A stretch of DNA of 64,000 nt from Flavobacterium sp. UGB4466 (GCF_903469665.1 NZ_CAGKLC010000018.1:1-64000), one strand, 5' to 3'; positions 44,814-55,275 are shown, counted from the first letter of the stretch. Notes: generated by a model from the sequence alone, not told the origin. Numbers and translations: made by a program.

Positions 44814-47800
44814 ATGATCCATTTCTTTGAAAACCAAAGCAAAACTGTTTTTGCAGTACAGACGCAAAACGAAATTTCGGCTCAAGACATTTCAAAACTA
44901 AACTGGCTTTTTGCCGACTCCAATAAGATCGAAAAATCCGCACTGACGGATTTTTTTGTTGGTCCTCGTGCCACTATGATCACTCCATGGAGTACAAATG
45001 CTGTAGAAATCACTCAAAACATGGGTATTACGGGCATTATCAGAATTGAAGAATTTCATCCGGCAACAGCTGATTTTTCAGATTTTGACCCAATGTTATT
45101 TCAGAAATTCAGCCAATTAGATCAGGAAATTTTCACGATCAATGTGCAGCCGGAACCTATTCTGGAAATTGATGATATTGCCGCTTACAATACAACAGAA
45201 GGATTAGCTTTAAGCGAAGAAGAAGTTGATTACTTAAACAACCTTTCTACTAAATTAGGAAGAAAACTAACTGACTCAGAGATTTTTGCTTTCTCACAGG
45301 CGAACTCAGAGCACTGCCGTCACAAAATCTTCAACGGAACATTTGTGATTGACGGAGAAGAAAAAGAAACTTCTTTATTCAAATTAATAAAAAAAACATC
45401 ACAGGAAAATCCTAACGATATTGTTTCTGCTTACAAAGACAACGTTGCTTTTGTAAAAGGACCAAAAGTGCAGCAGTTTGCACCAAAAACAGCTGACAAA
45501 CCAGATTATTACGAGATAAAAGAATTCGATTCCGTTTTATCTCTAAAAGCAGAAACACACAACTTCCCAACCACTGTAGAACCTTTCAACGGAGCTGCAA
45601 CCGGTTCCGGAGGAGAAATTCGTGACCGTTTAGCCGGTGGCCAGGGTTCATTGCCATTAGCTGGAACAGCAGTTTACATGACTTCATATTCTCGTCTAAA
45701 CGATGACAGAAAATGGGAAAATGCTGTTGAAGAAAGAAAATGGCTGTACCAAACTCCAATGGATATTTTAATCAAAGCTTCAAACGGAGCTTCTGATTTT
45801 GGAAATAAATTCGGGCAACCGTTAATTACAGGTTCGGTTTTAACTTTCGAACATTCAGAAAACGACCGTAAAATTGGTTACGATAAAGTAATCATGCAAG
45901 CAGGTGGAATTGGTTACGGAAAATTAGATCAGGCAATCAAAAAGAAACCACAAGAAGGCGATAAAATCGTAATTCTTGGAGGAGAAAATTATAGAATTGG
46001 TATGGGTGGTGCTGCTGTTTCGTCTGCAGATACCGGAGCTTTTGGCTCAGGAATCGAGTTAAACGCAATTCAGCGTTCGAATCCTGAAATGCAAAAACGT
46101 GCTGCCAATGCGATTCGTGGTTTAGTAGAAAGCGATAATAACCCGATTGTTTCGATTCACGATCACGGAGCCGGAGGACACTTAAACTGTCTTTCTGAAT
46201 TGGTGGAAGAAACCGGAGGATTAATCGACTTAGACAAATTACCTGTTGGAGACCCTACTCTTTCTGCAAAAGAAATTATCGGTAACGAATCTCAGGAAAG
46301 AATGGGATTGGTTATTGGTCAAAAAGATATCGACACTTTACAAAGAATTGCCGACAGAGAGCGTTCGCCAATGTATCAGGTTGGAGATGTAACGGGCGAT
46401 CACCGTTTTACATTCGAATCTAAAACAAACGGTTCAAAACCGATGGATTACGCTTTAGAAGATTTCTTCGGAAGTTCTCCAAAAACGGTTATGACCGATA
46501 AAACAATTGACAGAAAATATGCTGATGTTGCTTACAACACAGCAGATTTCGAAAATTACTTAAAAGACGTTTTGCGTTTAGAAGCGGTTGCCTCAAAAGA
46601 CTGGTTAACCAATAAAGTAGACCGTTGTGTGGGTGGTAAAGTAGCCAAACAGCAAAATGCAGGACCTTTACAGTTGCCGTTGAATAATGTTGGAGTTATG
46701 GCTCTGGATTATTTAGGTAAAGAAGGAATCGCTACTTCTATCGGGCATGCTCCTATCGCTGCTTTGATTGACCCGGTTGCGGGATCCAGAAATGCTATTG
46801 CCGAGTCATTATCAAACATCATTTGGGCACCAATTAAAGATCAGTTAAAAGGAATTTCATTGTCTGCCAACTGGATGTGGGCTTGCAAAAACGAAGGTGA
46901 AGACGCTCGTTTGTACGCTGCCGTAGAAGGTTGTTCTGAATTTGCAATCGAATTAGGAATCAATATTCCAACCGGAAAAGATTCTCTTTCGATGAAACAA
47001 AAATATCCAAACGACGAAGTAATTGCACCGGGAACGGTTATTATTTCGGCAGCAGGAAACTGTACCGATATCAAAAAAGTAGTAGAACCTGTTTTACAAA
47101 GAAACGGAGATTCAATCTATTATATCAATTTGTCTCAGGATGATTTCAAATTAGGAGGCTCTTCTTTTGCACAAATCAGAAATACAATCGGAAAAGAGAC
47201 TTCTACTATTAAAGACGCTTCTTTCTTCAAAAATGCTTTTAATACCATTCAGGAATTAATTGGTGAAAACCAAATTTTAGCCGGACACGATATCGGAAGC
47301 GGTGGTTTGATCACAACTTTATTAGAATTGTGTTTTGCAGATGTAAACCTTGGGGCAAAAATTGACTTCAGCGCTTTCGCAGAAAAAGACTTATTGAAAA
47401 TCCTTTTTGCAGAAAACATTGGTATTGTTTTCCAGGCGAAATCAGATACTGCTATTGAAGCTAAATTAAATGCCAACAACATCGAGTTCTATAAATTAGG
47501 AAAAGCAACAACGACCGAGACTTTAGACCTTGGACCTTGGACTTTAGACATAAAAGCTTACAGAGACATCTGGTTCGAGACTTCATATTTATTAGATCAA
47601 AAACAATCTAAAAACGGAAGAGCTCAGGCACGATTTGAAAACTATAAAAATCAGGTTTTAAATTATACTTTCCCAACTCATTTTACTGGTAAAAAGCCAG
47701 TCATCTCGAGCGAAGTCAAGAGACCAAAAGCGGCTATTATCCGTGAGAAAGGAAGTAATTCTGAGCGTGAAATGGCAAATGCTATGTACTTAGCCGGTTT

Positions 47801-48467
47801 TGATGTAAAAGACGTTCACATGACTGATTTGATTTCGGGTCGTGAAACACTGGAAGACATTCAGTTTATTGGAGCTGTTGGAGGTTTCTCTAATTCTGAT
47901 GTTTTAGGTTCTGCCAAAGGATGGGCCGGAGCTTTCTTATACAACGAAAAAGCAAAAACCGCTCTCGATAATTTCTTTAAAAGAGAAGATACGCTATCTG
48001 TCGGGATTTGTAACGGATGTCAATTGTTCATGGAATTAGAAGTGATCAATCCGGAGCATGAAGTTCACGGAAAAATGCTTCACAATGAAAGTCAGAAACA
48101 CGAAAGCATCTTTACTTCTGTAAAAGTACAGGAAAACAACTCGGTTATGTTATCGACATTGGCCGGAAGCACTTTAGGAGTGTGGGTTTCTCATGGAGAA
48201 GGTAAATTCAAATTGCCTTTAGCCGAAGAAAACTACAACATTGTTTCTAAGTATGCTTACGAAGGTTATCCTGCAAACCCTAACGGATCTGATTACAACA
48301 CAGCAATGTTATGTGACAAAACCGGAAGACATTTGGTAATGATGCCACACATTGAGCGCTCCACCTTCCAATGGAACTGGGCACATTATCCAAAAGACAG
48401 AAACGACGAGGTTTCGCCTTGGCACGAAGCTTTTGTCAACGCCAGAAAATGGATTGAAAAAAACTAA
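44814..48467 (+). CDS. purL: Phosphoribosylformylglycinamidine synthase (large, single-chain)
   Basis: A 1217-aa enzyme of the fused PurS-PurL-PurQ type. The FGAM-synthase domains contain SEHCRHKIFNG, ETHNFPTTVEPFNGAATGSG, GGENYRIGMGGAA and SIHDHGAGGHLNCL; the C-terminal glutamine amidotransferase (~980-1217) has SVGICNGCQLF with the nucleophile Cys, and HIERSTF. It carries out the fourth step of purine synthesis with glutamine and ATP. Two segments before the amidotransferase look like in-frame intergenic repeat insertions (47515-47552 and 47700-47723; see findings). It is transcribed alone. Confidence 0.97.
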   Translation: MIHFFENQSKTVFAVQTQNEISAQDISKLNWLFADSNKIEKSALTDFFVGPRATMITPWSTNAVEITQNMGITGIIRIEEFHPATADFSDFDPMLFQKFSQLDQEIFTINVQPEPILEIDDIAAYNTTEGLALSEEEVDYLNNLSTKLGRKLTDSEIFAFSQANSEHCRHKIFNGTFVIDGEEKETSLFKLIKKTSQENPNDIVSAYKDNVAFVKGPKVQQFAPKTADKPDYYEIKEFDSVLSLKAETHNFPTTVEPFNGAATGSGGEIRDRLAGGQGSLPLAGTAVYMTSYSRLNDDRKWENAVEERKWLYQTPMDILIKASNGASDFGNKFGQPLITGSVLTFEHSENDRKIGYDKVIMQAGGIGYGKLDQAIKKKPQEGDKIVILGGENYRIGMGGAAVSSADTGAFGSGIELNAIQRSNPEMQKRAANAIRGLVESDNNPIVSIHDHGAGGHLNCLSELVEETGGLIDLDKLPVGDPTLSAKEIIGNESQERMGLVIGQKDIDTLQRIADRERSPMYQVGDVTGDHRFTFESKTNGSKPMDYALEDFFGSSPKTVMTDKTIDRKYADVAYNTADFENYLKDVLRLEAVASKDWLTNKVDRCVGGKVAKQQNAGPLQLPLNNVGVMALDYLGKEGIATSIGHAPIAALIDPVAGSRNAIAESLSNIIWAPIKDQLKGISLSANWMWACKNEGEDARLYAAVEGCSEFAIELGINIPTGKDSLSMKQKYPNDEVIAPGTVIISAAGNCTDIKKVVEPVLQRNGDSIYYINLSQDDFKLGGSSFAQIRNTIGKETSTIKDASFFKNAFNTIQELIGENQILAGHDIGSGGLITTLLELCFADVNLGAKIDFSAFAEKDLLKILFAENIGIVFQAKSDTAIEAKLNANNIEFYKLGKATTTETLDLGPWTLDIKAYRDIWFETSYLLDQKQSKNGRAQARFENYKNQVLNYTFPTHFTGKKPVISSEVKRPKAAIIREKGSNSEREMANAMYLAGFDVKDVHMTDLISGRETLEDIQFIGAVGGFSNSDVLGSAKGWAGAFLYNEKAKTALDNFFKREDTLSVGICNGCQLFMELEVINPEHEVHGKMLHNESQKHESIFTSVKVQENNSVMLSTLAGSTLGVWVSHGEGKFKLPLAEENYNIVSKYAYEGYPANPNGSDYNTAMLCDKTGRHLVMMPHIERSTFQWNWAHYPKDRNDEVSPWHEAFVNARKWIEKN
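47700..47723 (+). repeat. Repeat-like segment inside purL (linker)
   Basis: GTCATCTCGAGCGAAGTC and the following six bases (coding VISSEVKRP) resemble the arm word GTCATTTCGACCGAAGGG of the palindromic elements at 5225 and 42432. It lies in the linker before the amidotransferase domain and keeps the frame. Confidence 0.4.
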
Positions 48468-48505
48468 AAAATATATTATAATTTAAAAACGTCCGAATTT
48501 TGAAC

Positions 48506-48543
48506 ATGCCCCAAAAAGTTAGACACTATTTGGGGCATTTTTT
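48506..48543 (+). terminator. Rho-independent terminator of purL
   Basis: ATGCCCCAAA pairs with TTTGGGGCAT around a 13-base loop and runs into T6. The loop and arm sequence CCCCAAAAAGTTAGACACT also resembles the ends of IS3-family elements. Confidence 0.8.
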
Positions 48544-48593
48544 ATGGAATTAAAAGCTCCATATTTCTTCACTCCAGAAAAAAACAATTCCCA

Positions 48594-49886
48594 TTACCAT
48601 CTATTTTGTATACAATCTTTTATTGCTGACAAATTACCTTTATCAAGATGTTCATATTTACCTGATCCATCAAGTGCATTGTACCTATACATAACATCAT
48701 TAACATCATTAACATGATCAGCCCCTAAATTATGTCCACACTCGTGAGCAAAAGCGTTGTTTGCTAAATCAGAAATGATTAATGAACTAAACCCTTTTCC
48801 AGAATAAGAATTACCATATGTACCTACATATGCCAAACCTAAGTTACTATTACTCCATTTATGCCCAGTGAAAAACGCGCATCTAACCACTTTGAAACCT
48901 AATTTATTGGGATGCTTTATATTATACGAAACCAAATGTTTTAACTGTTTATCGGCGTCACTAACTCTAGCAAAAGAAGCCAAATATTCCGCCTTAGCAG
49001 CAGGTGTATCTTCAGGTTTATAAAAATTGAAGTTAGGAACTTGACAATATTCTTCTTTTTTTAAACCCAATTTTCTCCCCACTTGCATAAGAGAATACAC
49101 AAGTTTAACATAATGAAACATGTAAGGGAAATCTTTTTCCATGTAAGCAACCTCAATATTGTATGTTTTCCTGGAATCCTTATTTAGTATACCGGTTGGC
49201 TTGGATGAATTGAATAATTGAGGTGATGCAACCGGAGGTACAATGGATAAACATCCTCCTGCTATTCTACCTTCAACTAATTCTTTTCTTCTTAATGTAG
49301 CAGTTTCATTAATCAGCCTATAATTATCATACTTTTCAGTAATAACTTCAAAATGGCTATCATCCTTTTTGCTAGTACTTTGCTGATTTAGATAATTTTT
49401 CAATAATACCTCTCCGTTATGTCCTAATTTGTTTGCTGCAACTAAAAATTCTTTCTTTTCTGCCTTATCAAAATTTAAATCCAGCTCTTCAACCCCTACA
49501 TCTAAGTCCTTTTTCCCTTTGAGAACCAATTCTTCTCCATTATCTTTAAAGTACAATTCAAATCCATTATCACCTATAATCATAATAGCATTTTCATACT
49601 TTTCGTTCGCTTCAACTGTGCCTGTTAAGGTCCTTTTTTTGCCAAATAAAGTCTGCTCTGCGCTTTTCAAATCAAAATTCAGTTTTGTTCCATCTTTCTT
49701 AATTAAACTAAATTCTCTTATTTCTCCAGATTCTCTTATTGGCTTTGCAAAATCAGGTAACTGTGGTAGTTCTGATATTTTATAAGCAACGCTGTTTGAT
49801 AAATCTGACTCTAATCCAACATTTTCTCTACTACAGGAAACAAGTGAAAACACTATAAAAATCCCGAAAACAATTTTCTTTTCCAT
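48594..49886 (-). CDS. Lipoprotein zinc metalloprotease (metzincin type)
   Basis: A 430-aa protein. MEKKIVFGIFIVFSLVSC gives a lipobox with Cys18. Near the C-terminus H381-E-C-G-H385-N-L-G-A-D-H391 is a full metzincin zinc motif, with VMYR as a Met-turn 18 residues on. Residues ~20-200 form an unassigned propeptide-like region. It resembles the reprolysin-like (M12B) or snapalysin-like secreted proteases of Bacteroidota but lacks a T9SS tail and is anchored by lipid. It is expected to cleave proteins at the cell surface or in the periplasm. Confidence 0.85.
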   Translation of the reverse strand: MEKKIVFGIFIVFSLVSCSRENVGLESDLSNSVAYKISELPQLPDFAKPIRESGEIREFSLIKKDGTKLNFDLKSAEQTLFGKKRTLTGTVEANEKYENAIMIIGDNGFELYFKDNGEELVLKGKKDLDVGVEELDLNFDKAEKKEFLVAANKLGHNGEVLLKNYLNQQSTSKKDDSHFEVITEKYDNYRLINETATLRRKELVEGRIAGGCLSIVPPVASPQLFNSSKPTGILNKDSRKTYNIEVAYMEKDFPYMFHYVKLVYSLMQVGRKLGLKKEEYCQVPNFNFYKPEDTPAAKAEYLASFARVSDADKQLKHLVSYNIKHPNKLGFKVVRCAFFTGHKWSNSNLGLAYVGTYGNSYSGKGFSSLIISDLANNAFAHECGHNLGADHVNDVNDVMYRYNALDGSGKYEHLDKGNLSAIKDCIQNRW

Positions 49887-50238
49887 TTCTATCTAAGTTT
49901 TAAATTTATAAAGAATAAACTTACAAAAAAACCAAAGATCAATCACAACTTTGTAACAATCGGCCTATACTATGTAATGAGCATTACTTTTAATAACTTA
50001 ACTGGAATTTTATGTTATTTATTGATGCATTGCATAAAAGTTTATACTGCAATTTTTACTAAAATTATGGTTTTAAAACCTCCGAAAGATTTAGCATAGT
50101 TGCTTCTCATTTTAAAAAAAAATCAAAATGATCCTTTAATCTTTGGCCAAAAAACTTTAAAACGACTCTAAGATTAATTTAATACTATCTTAAGCCAGCT
50201 TACACCAGTGTTTTTATTGCTATAAATATCTTTGTTTC
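49887..50238. other. Divergent intergenic region
   Basis: This is 352 bp without an ORF. A TATCTTTG word (50227-50234) ends four bases before the ATG of the outer-membrane receptor gene, too close for a normal 5' leader. No other promoter, repeat or RNA signal can be supported. Confidence 0.4.
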
Positions 50239-52641
50239 ATGAAAAAATGGACATTAAATTTATCGCTTCGATTACTCTTACTTATAATAAGCCAGGTTGT
50301 ATTTTCCCAAAATCCCTCTGTTAAAGGAACCGTAACTGATGGAAAGCTGGCCATCGAATTTGTCGATGTGGTTTTAAAAAACACTGCCGATTCTACTAAA
50401 GTTGCCGGATATGCGATTACAAATGCTTCCGGAAATTTCTCTTTAGATCATGTCGCTTCGGGTGAATATAAAATTCAGTTCAAATTAATCGGTTTTAAAA
50501 CCGTTACTCAAAAAGTAAAATTTACAGGATCTCCTATTTCTATTGGAACCATAACTTTAAAAACGGACACTAATCTGTTAAATACTGTTGTTGTAAATTC
50601 TCATAAAAAGCAGATTCAAAAAACCAACGAAGGCTTCATTTTTAATGCCGTTTCGAATCTTACACAAACGGGCGGAACCGCTACTGATATGCTCAAAAAC
50701 ATTCCTACAGTAGCTGTGGATGCAGACGGAGGAATTACCTTGAGAGGAAAATCACCTATGATTTTGATTAACGGAAAAAACTCCGCCATTACCAATATGG
50801 ATCAGATTGCAGCAAGCAGTATTGAAAGTATTGAGGTTATCAGTAATCCTACTGCCAAATACGATGCAAATGCAGAGAGTGGTATTATCAATATCAGACT
50901 CAAAAAAAACAACCAAAGCGGTATGAATGGTGCAGTGGTTTTAGGAGGTGGTTTTGGAGCCAAAGGCAGATTAAACAGCTCCGTGCTCTTAAATCATAAA
51001 ACAGATAAATGGAATTTTGGATTGGGATACGACAACCGCTTTGCCGGAAGAACTAAAAAGATCAAAGGTGAAAGAATCAATTATCTGATTGATGACGAAC
51101 ATTATATCAATCAAAATAGAAACGACCAACGAACAGAAGGTTTGCAGAATTTGAAATTCAACATTGATTTTTCACCAAACGAAAACAACAGCTTTTCTTT
51201 TGAAGCTTTGGGAAATATGGAAAGTCAGGACAATGGCGAAACTTTATACACGCAGGTAAACAACAGCACCAATCAGTTTTTCTCGAGCAATAAAAGACAT
51301 TCTCTGGAACTCGAACGCTCTAAGGTAGGCGAACTTGCTTTTAGCTATGACCGAAAATTTGCCGATAACCAAAAGAGTCTGAATGCCAGTATTACCTCAT
51401 CTTTCAACAAACACAGAGAAAACACTGACATTGATACCTATCAATTCGATCAATACGACAACCTGATTGGTAATGCTGCATGGCAAAGAACACACAATTA
51501 CGAACACGAAAATATCTCGAACGCTATTGTAAATTATGCGCTTCCGGTTTCAGAAAGAACCATTTTAGAGACGGGCTACAAAGGAACCTTCCGATTCTTC
51601 AACTCCGATTTTGAAAGTGCCGATCAAACGAATGGAGAATACGTGGTAAATCCTTTGGCCAGCAACGGCTTCAAATTCAACGAGCAAATCAACGCGGTTT
51701 ACGGAATGTTAAACTCTTATATTGGCACTAAAGAAACTCCCAAATGGAAATACAACCTGGGATTACGTGCCGAACAGGTTTCAAACAATGGAAAAACTCA
51801 AAACAACAGTGATAACTTTTCAAATCATTATGTAAAACTTTTCCCTTCTGCCTCTTTACAACTTAATTTAGCTGCGGATGAATTTCTGAAAATGGGTTAC
51901 AGCAAACGTATCAATCGTCCCGATTTAGACAACTTAAATCCTTTTATTGATATTACCGATGCCTTGAATCCGCATGGAGGAAATCCGTACTTAAAACCGG
52001 AAATCATTCATATTATTGAAACAGGTTATTCCAAAGAATGGTCTAAATATTCCCTTTCTACCAATGCTTTTTACAGAAACGCCACCAATACAATCAGACA
52101 ATATGCCGAATTACAGGACAACGGAGTAGTTTTGCAACAGCCCAGAAATATTGGAAGCACCATTACTTATGGTCTTGAAACTATTTTCAGCTTAAAACCC
52201 GTTGGATTCTACGATGCCAATATCAGTATCACTGCTTTTCAGCAAAATATAAACGCCTCCAATCTGGCTCAGGATGTAGTCAACAATGCATTCAGCTGGT
52301 ACGGAAAGATCATCAATAATTTTGTTCCGTGGAAAGGTGGAAAACTGCAAATTATCGGAAATTACAATTCGGCACTTGCTACCGCGCAGGGAAAAAGAAT
52401 TCCGATCTATAATGTAGATATGGGTTTTCAGCAAAAACTGGGTAAAGGCAATGCCCGTTTAGGCTTAGTGGTTACCGATATGTTCAACACACTTGAAAGC
52501 GGTTTTAAAAACAATACGACTTTGTTCAGTAACAACCGTACTTCGAAGTCAGATACACGTGCTCTGATGCTTACTTTTGCTTACACCTTTAAATCTGACT
52601 TTAAAGAAAAATTACTGGAAAACCAGTTTTCGACAGAGTAG
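50239..52641 (+). CDS. TonB-dependent-receptor-like outer-membrane beta-barrel protein with CarboxypepD_reg domain
   Basis: An 800-aa protein. Signal peptide (MKKWTLNLSLRLLLLIISQVVFSQ) followed by a CarboxypepD_reg-like beta-sandwich (~25-110: PSVKGTVTDGKLAIEFVDVV). A plug domain (~120-220: TATDMLKNIPTVAVDADGGI, then GKSPMILINGKNSA) precedes a barrel of beta-strands ending with an aromatic-rich strand (ALMLTFAYTF) before a short tail. It matches the outer-membrane beta-barrel family used for uptake of peptides or siderophores. No SusD partner is adjacent, so the substrate is open. Confidence 0.9.
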   Translation: MKKWTLNLSLRLLLLIISQVVFSQNPSVKGTVTDGKLAIEFVDVVLKNTADSTKVAGYAITNASGNFSLDHVASGEYKIQFKLIGFKTVTQKVKFTGSPISIGTITLKTDTNLLNTVVVNSHKKQIQKTNEGFIFNAVSNLTQTGGTATDMLKNIPTVAVDADGGITLRGKSPMILINGKNSAITNMDQIAASSIESIEVISNPTAKYDANAESGIINIRLKKNNQSGMNGAVVLGGGFGAKGRLNSSVLLNHKTDKWNFGLGYDNRFAGRTKKIKGERINYLIDDEHYINQNRNDQRTEGLQNLKFNIDFSPNENNSFSFEALGNMESQDNGETLYTQVNNSTNQFFSSNKRHSLELERSKVGELAFSYDRKFADNQKSLNASITSSFNKHRENTDIDTYQFDQYDNLIGNAAWQRTHNYEHENISNAIVNYALPVSERTILETGYKGTFRFFNSDFESADQTNGEYVVNPLASNGFKFNEQINAVYGMLNSYIGTKETPKWKYNLGLRAEQVSNNGKTQNNSDNFSNHYVKLFPSASLQLNLAADEFLKMGYSKRINRPDLDNLNPFIDITDALNPHGGNPYLKPEIIHIIETGYSKEWSKYSLSTNAFYRNATNTIRQYAELQDNGVVLQQPRNIGSTITYGLETIFSLKPVGFYDANISITAFQQNINASNLAQDVVNNAFSWYGKIINNFVPWKGGKLQIIGNYNSALATAQGKRIPIYNVDMGFQQKLGKGNARLGLVVTDMFNTLESGFKNNTTLFSNNRTSKSDTRALMLTFAYTFKSDFKEKLLENQFSTE

Positions 52642-52772
52642 CATCGCATTAAAATAAAAATATCATTCTTGTAATCGGGATTCCTTTTTCTAGTGAAAAT
52701 TGAACTATATTCGCCAAAAAATTTGTGCCCCGAATTTTTTGACAGCTCCAAGAACCCTTAAACCTACATAGA

Positions 52773-53204
52773 ATGAAAACCCTGCAAGTATTTCTTTTTA
52801 CTTTATTATTTAGTGCCGTAAAATTACATTCTCAAATTCACGTAGACCGAATCACTTATAAAGTCCGTGACCATTTTATTACCACCACCATTGGGTATCC
52901 GGTACCCGGAACTTTTTTGCCAGCCGGAAAAAAAGAACCCTCTACCATTTTAAATCCGGACGGGACAGGAATTATTCAATATGAAGATCTGAGCAAAAAA
53001 AAGATCAACTGGGGAATTGAATGTACCGAAGAAGGTATTCCGGTTTTTAAAGAAGGTTTCAACAGTGCTTCCTATACTTTCTGGTACCGTACCAATGACA
53101 GTGAGGAGTGGAATTATACCCAATTTTCCATACATTTTACCAAGAAAAAAATGTTTCTGATGGGTGAAAGAGTAAAAGAATATGTAGATTATAACGTACA
53201 ATAA
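52773..53204 (+). CDS. Small exported protein of unknown function
   Basis: A 143-aa protein with a signal peptide (MKTLQVFLFTLLFSAVKLHSQ). The mature ~122 residues are predicted to be beta-rich and contain several Trp/Tyr (INWGIECTEEG; FWYRTNDSEEWNYTQF). I recognise no family. It is separated from the receptor gene by 131 bases and may be unrelated to it. Confidence 0.65.
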   Translation: MKTLQVFLFTLLFSAVKLHSQIHVDRITYKVRDHFITTTIGYPVPGTFLPAGKKEPSTILNPDGTGIIQYEDLSKKKINWGIECTEEGIPVFKEGFNSASYTFWYRTNDSEEWNYTQFSIHFTKKKMFLMGERVKEYVDYNVQ

Positions 53205-53371
53205 TTACTACGTAAAAATCAATTTTTCTTGATTTTTATACCTTTTACTACAAAAAAGAAAACGTTTTCGTAGATTTTCTAAAGTACTTATAATTTTTCC
53301 CATAAATTTCGATAAATATAAAAATTATACCTAATTTTTATTTAATTTGCGATAAAATTCAATATACTAAC

Positions 53372-55150
53372 ATGGTTTCAATCACACGCCTTTTTGATTT
53401 TCCCTATTATCAACAAGAAACTTATAACCTTCAGGTTGCCTTAGCAACTAAAAAAAACGGAGTCTGGGAAAAAACATCTAGCCAGGAATATATTGCAAAA
53501 GCAAATGCTATTTCAAGAGCATTATTGCGCATGGGTGTTCAAAAAGATGATAAAATTGCATTAATCACTTCTAACAATCGTACGGAGTGGAATATTATGG
53601 ATATTGGTATCCTGCAAACCGGTGCTCAAAACGTACCTATTTACCCAACTATTGCCGAAGAAGATTACGAATATATATTAAATCATAGTGGAAGTATTTT
53701 CTGTTTTGTATCCGATACAGAAGTACTTGACAAAGTAAATGCGATCAAAGCTAACGTTCCAACTTTAAAAGAAGTTTATTCTTTTAATGAAATTGAAGGC
53801 TGCAAACACTGGTCTGAATTGTTAACGCTAGGAGAAGACGACAGCAATCAAAGCGAAGTTGAAGCCAGAAAAGACAGTATTAAAGCAGAAGATTTAGCAA
53901 CTATTATTTATACTTCCGGAACAACTGGAAGACCTAAAGGAGTTATGCTTTCTCACCATAACATTGTTTCTAATGTTTTAGACAGCGCACCAAGAATCCC
54001 GTTTGATCCGGGAAAAAGTTCGGCTTTAAGCTTCCTTCCTATTTGTCATATTTTTGAAAGAATGATACTGTACATCTATCAATACTATGGTATTTCGGTT
54101 TATTTTGGTGAATCAATTGATAAAATCAGTGATAATCTAAAAGAGGTACGACCAAATGTAATTACAGCCGTTCCAAGACTTTTAGAGAAAGTTTACGATA
54201 AAATCTACGCAAAAGGTGCTGAATTAACCGGCATTAAGAAAAAACTATTTTTCTGGGCCATTGATTTAGGACTAAGATATCAGCCTTATGGTGCTAATGG
54301 TGCCTGGTACGAATTTCAGTTAAAAATTGCCCGTAAACTTATTTTCAGTAAATGGAAAGAAGGTTTGGGAGGAAACTTAGATTTAATGGTTTCAGGAAGT
54401 GCTGCTTTGCAACCGCGTTTAGCAAGAGTTTTTGCTGCTGCTGAAATTCCGGTTATGGAAGGTTACGGTTTATCTGAAACATCACCGGTAATTGCTGTAA
54501 ACGACCAAAGAAACAAAGGTTTTAAAATTGGAACTGTTGGAAAACCAATTCGCAATGTAGAAGTTAAAATTGCCGAAGACGGTGAAATCCTTTGCAAAGG
54601 GCCAAACGTAATGTTAGGTTACTACAAAGATCCTGAAAAAACAGCCGAAGCATTACAAGACGGTTATTTCCACACCGGCGATATTGGAGAAATTGACAAC
54701 GAAGGTTTCCTTAAAATTACAGATCGTAAAAAAGAAATGTTCAAAACTTCGGGAGGAAAATACATTGCTCCTCAGTTGATTGAAAACGCCATGAAACAAT
54801 CTCGTTTTATCGAGCAGATCATGGTGATTGGTGAAGGCGAAAAAATGCCGGCAGCCTTCATTCAGCCTAACTTTGAATTTGTAAAAGAATGGGCTAAAAT
54901 TCACAAAATAACTTTAGGAAACAGCGACAAAGACATCAGTACTAACGCACAGGTTATCAAACGTATTGACGAAGAAGTAGAAACCATTAACGAGAAATTC
55001 GGACACTGGGAAAAAATCAAGCGTTTTGAACTTACTCCGGACGTTTGGTCAATTGATGGAGGACAACTTACTCCTACCCTAAAATTAAAACGTAAAATTA
55101 TTAAAGAAATCTACAAAGATCTTTACGCTAAAATATACGGACAAAATTAA
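53372..55150 (+). CDS. Long-chain fatty acid-CoA ligase (AMP-binding enzyme)
   Basis: A 592-aa ANL-family enzyme. It has YTSGTTGRPKG (A3, around residues 180-190), GYGLSETSPV, GYFHTGDIGEIDNEGFLKITDRKKEMFKTSGGKY and a C-terminal lysine in LTPTLKLKRK. Its size and the RKLIFSKWKEGLGG insertion fit FadD15/Faa-type long-chain ligases. It activates fatty acids to acyl-CoA with ATP at the inner membrane. A terminator follows at once. Confidence 0.95.
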   Translation: MVSITRLFDFPYYQQETYNLQVALATKKNGVWEKTSSQEYIAKANAISRALLRMGVQKDDKIALITSNNRTEWNIMDIGILQTGAQNVPIYPTIAEEDYEYILNHSGSIFCFVSDTEVLDKVNAIKANVPTLKEVYSFNEIEGCKHWSELLTLGEDDSNQSEVEARKDSIKAEDLATIIYTSGTTGRPKGVMLSHHNIVSNVLDSAPRIPFDPGKSSALSFLPICHIFERMILYIYQYYGISVYFGESIDKISDNLKEVRPNVITAVPRLLEKVYDKIYAKGAELTGIKKKLFFWAIDLGLRYQPYGANGAWYEFQLKIARKLIFSKWKEGLGGNLDLMVSGSAALQPRLARVFAAAEIPVMEGYGLSETSPVIAVNDQRNKGFKIGTVGKPIRNVEVKIAEDGEILCKGPNVMLGYYKDPEKTAEALQDGYFHTGDIGEIDNEGFLKITDRKKEMFKTSGGKYIAPQLIENAMKQSRFIEQIMVIGEGEKMPAAFIQPNFEFVKEWAKIHKITLGNSDKDISTNAQVIKRIDEEVETINEKFGHWEKIKRFELTPDVWSIDGGQLTPTLKLKRKIIKEIYKDLYAKIYGQN

Positions 55151-55177
55151 TAAACCAACATAATACTAACCAACGAA

Positions 55178-55208
55178 AAACGGCTATCTCATAAAGACAG
55201 CCGTTTTT
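55178..55208 (+). terminator. Rho-independent terminator
   Basis: AAACGGCT-A-TCT pairs with AGA-C-AGCCGTTT around CATAA, followed by T6, 27 bases after the acyl-CoA ligase stop. Confidence 0.85.
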
Positions 55209-55275
55209 TAATTGTACCAACATCACTTTAAATAGTCAACAACAGTTGTGAATGCTATACAAACGGACTTACGTT

